A DNA stretch of 9,216 bases from a bacterium (GTDB taxonomy: Bacteria > Blakebacterota > Blakebacteria > Blakebacterales > Blakebacteraceae). Shown in pieces: positions 7,691 to 9,216 of the stretch. The notes under the pieces are model-generated. The model was not told where the DNA came from. It saw only the letters and a program-made list of their open reading frames with translations, and searched no databases. The stretch covers positions 1-9,216 of the forward strand of contig JALGWK010000120.1 of assembly GCA_025774205.1 (NCBI GenBank). The letters are read 5' to 3'. Positions within the stretch are counted from its first letter, which is position 1, and each line of letters opens with the position of its first letter. The translations under genes and the position numbers were made by a program.

Positions 7691-7990
7691 TCAGCCTCTC
7701 AGCAGAGTCAGGTCATCAACGTCTACGGTCCGCCGGTCACGAGCAATCTGCACGACCAGCGCGAGTCCCACTGCCGCCTCGGCAGCGGCGATGGCGATGA
7801 TCAGAAAAGACATCACCTGGCCGTCGAGACCGAGGGTGAACCGGCTGAACGCGACCATCGCCAGGTTCACGGCGTTCAGCATCAGTTCCACACTCATCAG
7901 GATTACGATGACGTTGCGCCTCAGGAGGACGCCGAGGACCCCGAGGGTGAAGAGGATGGCGCTCAGGATCAGGTAGCTGGTAAGGGTCAT
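7691..7990 (-). CDS. nuoK: NADH-quinone oxidoreductase subunit K
   Basis: A 99-residue, three-helix membrane subunit (E. coli NuoK is 100), homologous to ND4L. Transmembrane segments lie at about 4-22, 28-49 and 60-82. The two buried glutamates required for proton translocation in the family are present: E35 in the [11 protein letters not shown] block of TM2 and E71 in the [10 protein letters not shown] block of TM3 (E. coli Glu36 and Glu72). NuoK continues the chain of charged residues from the quinone site through NuoJ to the antiporter-like NuoN. The ATG follows the nuoJ stop after one base and has the best ribosome-binding site in the window. Its stop is four bases before the nuoL start. 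Length, motifs and synteny all agree. Confidence 0.97.
   Translation of the reverse strand: MTLTSYLILSAILFTLGVLGVLLRRNVIVILMSVELMLNAVNLAMVAFSRFTLGLDGQVMSFLIIAIAAAEAAVGLALVVQIARDRRTVDVDDLTLLRG
7695..7699 (-). promoter_or_regulatory. Ribosome-binding site supporting the GTG start of nuoL
   Basis: The minus strand reads AGAGG, eight bases before the nuoL GTG. It lies within the final codons of nuoK. Because nuoL begins with GTG rather than ATG, this well-spaced site is the main local support for that start. The encoded N-terminus (MTTALKLVLLFPLIG) also matches how NuoL proteins usually begin, with the first helix almost at once. Confidence 0.55.
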
Positions 7991-7991
7991 G

Positions 7992-8570
7992 TCAGTTCTC
8001 CTCCCCGAGTTCCTGAACCGTGTCTTCGGCCTTACCCGGCCACAGTTCCGGCGGTAGTTTCAGCATCGGCCACTTCGGCCGGGTGGCGAGTATCGCGCCG
8101 ATGATGGCCACCAGCAGCAGTACGCTCAGCAGCTCGAAGGGGAGGAGGTACTTCGTGAAGAGGAGTTCTCCGACCGTTTCGACGTGCCCGAAATCGGCGG
8201 GGATCTCACCGCCGGAGACCTGCTGCAGTCTGCTGCCCCTGAAGATGATCGCGGCGATCAGCGTGATGCCCATGATGGCACCCGTGAGCCCCGCTATGAC
8301 CCTCCTGAAGATTCGCGGCGAGAAGGCCCCTTCGACCCCGACATTCAGGATGAAGAGAACGAAGAGGAAGAGCACCATCACCGCTCCGGCATAAACCATG
8401 ATCTGGATGATGGCGAGGAAGGTCGCCGAAAGCTGCATGTAGAGGATAGCCAGCGCCAGCATCACTACGATGAGTGAGAAGGCGCTCTTGACCGGATTCC
8501 TGTTAAGGATGACCATCCCGCCAGCCGCGATGGCAACTGCCGCCATTATGAAGAAAAGTGCCGTTTCCAT
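7992..8570 (-). CDS. nuoJ: NADH-quinone oxidoreductase subunit J
   Basis: A 192-residue integral membrane subunit of complex I (E. coli NuoJ is 184), homologous to mitochondrial ND6. Five transmembrane helices can be read at about 4-21, 27-45, 52-76, 91-110 and 143-163. The third contains the family hallmark [16 protein letters not shown] (residues 55-70). In known structures this helix carries a pi-bulge and changes conformation during coupling. A second conserved block around 134-160 ([17 protein letters not shown] onward) leads into TM5. The C-terminus is hydrophilic and acidic. NuoJ links the quinone-site region of NuoH to the NuoK/NuoN proton relay. The ATG start has a GGGA/AGGA-type purine stretch just before it. 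The stop is separated from the nuoK ATG by a single base, and the nuoK ribosome site lies within the nuoJ coding end. Confidence 0.96.
   Translation of the reverse strand: METALFFIMAAVAIAAGGMVILNRNPVKSAFSLIVVMLALAILYMQLSATFLAIIQIMVYAGAVMVLFLFVLFILNVGVEGAFSPRIFRRVIAGLTGAIMGITLIAAIIFRGSRLQQVSGGEIPADFGHVETVGELLFTKYLLPFELLSVLLLVAIIGAILATRPKWPMLKLPPELWPGKAEDTVQELGEEN
7998..8006 (-). promoter_or_regulatory. Strong ribosome-binding site for nuoK
   Basis: On the minus strand this reads GGGGAGGAG, with the AGGAG core seven bases before the nuoK ATG. It lies inside the last codons of nuoJ. It is the clearest Shine-Dalgarno sequence in the window and supports the chosen nuoK start. Its position suggests that ribosomes finishing nuoJ can restart on nuoK. 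Confidence 0.75.
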
Positions 8571-8597
8571 CTGTCCTGTTCCCAGGCCCTGTCCCGC

Positions 8598-9110
8598 CTA
8601 TTCCTTGAACCAGAGGGGAGATCCCTCAGGCTCCATCAGGCGGTCCTTGCCGTAAATGAAATGGTCGATGTCGTTGTCGGCTGTCTCGTAATCGGTCGTG
8701 AGGTAGATCGAACCACAGGGACACGCTTCCTCGCACATGCCGCAGAAGATGCACCGGAGCATGTTGATATCGAAGACCTTCGCGTACTTCTCTTCGGTGT
8801 ACTGGTCCTGGTCTTCCGGTGTTGCCAGCGCAGGCTCGATATGGATCGCGTTGGCCGGGCAGACATACATGCAGAGGAGGCAGGCGGTGCATCGTTCCCG
8901 ACCCTCTTCATCCCGCTTCAGCACATGCAGCCCGCGGAACCGGGGTGCCGCCTCCGGAATGACATCGGGGTATTCGATCGTCCAGCGGTGACCGAAGAAG
9001 TGCTTGATGGTCACCCGCAGCCCCTTGAAGATCGCCGGCAGGTAGAGCCGCTCCAGGAACGACATCTCCCGTCGGAATCCGTGCTTCGGCTTCGGAATCT
9101 CAACAGCCAT
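8598..9110 (-). CDS. nuoI: NADH-quinone oxidoreductase subunit I (two 4Fe-4S ferredoxin-type subunit)
   Basis: A 170-residue peripheral subunit of complex I (E. coli NuoI is 180). It holds clusters N6a and N6b, which pass electrons from NuoG toward NuoB and the quinone site. The N-terminal part (about residues 15-45) is an amphipathic region that attaches the protein to the membrane arm. Two CxxCxxCxxxCP motifs are complete: C74, C77, C80, C84 and C120, C123, C126, C130. By ferredoxin logic, three cysteines of one motif plus the fourth of the other bind each cluster. The residues after the second motif read CPCGSIYLT rather than the commoner CPV/T-[DE]-AI, which adds a cysteine at 132. The start is ATG, with only a weak purine-rich stretch before it. 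The gene lies between nuoH (16 bases upstream) and nuoJ (27 bases downstream). Identification is secure. Confidence 0.97.
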   Translation of the reverse strand: MAVEIPKPKHGFRREMSFLERLYLPAIFKGLRVTIKHFFGHRWTIEYPDVIPEAAPRFRGLHVLKRDEEGRERCTACLLCMYVCPANAIHIEPALATPEDQDQYTEEKYAKVFDINMLRCIFCGMCEEACPCGSIYLTTDYETADNDIDHFIYGKDRLMEPEGSPLWFKE

Positions 9111-9126
9111 CTACTCACCCCACCCT

Positions 9127-9216
9127 TCAGATCAGGATGACCAGCGCGGTCACGAGAATGTTCAGGAGCGCCAGGGGCAGAAGCACCTTCCACCCCAGCC
9201 GCATCAGCTGATCGTA
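9127..9216 (-). CDS. nuoH: NADH-quinone oxidoreductase subunit H, C-terminal fragment
   Basis: This is the last 29 codons and the TGA stop of a gene that enters from beyond the window edge. The readable end begins YDQLMRLGWKVLLPLALLN and finishes with a hydrophobic stretch ending in ILI. The pattern of Arg/Tyr-Asp-Gln-Leu-Met, then Gly-Trp-Lys and a final transmembrane helix is the conserved C-terminus of NuoH/ND1. NuoH is the membrane subunit that forms the quinone-entry channel and docks the hydrophilic arm through NuoB, NuoD and NuoI. The fragment sits 16 bases upstream of nuoI, exactly where nuoH is found in standard nuo operons. The family is usually about 325-420 residues, so most of the gene, including its start and quinone-site residues, lies outside. 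Identification rests on a short motif plus synteny. Confidence 0.9.
   Translation of the reverse strand, partial: YDQLMRLGWKVLLPLALLNILVTALVILI

Noticed and set aside
8661-9140. A 159-codon plus-strand open frame opposite nuoI
   Set aside because: The minus strand encodes both complete Fe-S motifs of NuoI. The plus-strand frame has no supporting motif.

Overview
All supported genes in this window lie on the minus strand, so the biological reading order runs from position 9216 down to 1. The window is the distal, membrane-arm half of a bacterial complex I (NADH:quinone oxidoreductase, nuo) operon. It is followed by a medium-chain dehydrogenase/reductase (MDR) gene and an LptF/LptG-family lipopolysaccharide export permease. 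The DNA is GC-rich and densely coding. The longest gene-free stretch is only about 119 bases (1385-1503), and no RNA gene, mobile element, CRISPR array or phage remnant is visible.

Layout in transcription order: the C-terminal end of nuoH (9216-9127, cut by the window edge), nuoI (9110-8598), nuoJ (8570-7992), nuoK (7990-7691), nuoL (7686-5737), nuoM (5740-4082), nuoN (4085-2625), a zinc-binding MDR oxidoreductase (2592-1504), and lptF/lptG-like (1384-8). The nuo genes are separated by at most 27 bases. nuoL/nuoM and nuoM/nuoN overlap by four bases at stop/start junctions, which suggests translational coupling. The order H-I-J-K-L-M-N is the classical bacterial one, so nuoA-G are expected upstream, beyond position 9216.

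Function: NuoI carries two 4Fe-4S clusters that pass electrons toward quinone at the NuoH interface. NuoJ and NuoK form the hydrophilic relay, and NuoN, NuoM and NuoL are the three antiporter-like proton pumps. The key glutamates and lysines of the pumps are all present, so the complex looks intact and functional. The MDR gene starts 32 bases after nuoN and could be co-transcribed. It keeps a structural-zinc Cys4 lobe but lacks the usual catalytic-zinc ligands, so it resembles NADPH:quinone-reductase-like MDR proteins more than true alcohol dehydrogenases. The LptF/G permease follows after a gap that may hold its own promoter.

Organism: an aerobic or respiring, diderm (LPS-transporting), high-GC bacterium. 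The LptF/G form with a long insert before TM4 recalls lineages such as the FCB group, but the sequence alone does not fix the phylum. I see no clear undescribed system here. The points worth a second look are the MDR gene at the end of the nuo operon with degenerate catalytic-zinc sites, the long LptF/G insert, an acidic tail on NuoM, and an atypical residue pattern at the second NuoI cluster.
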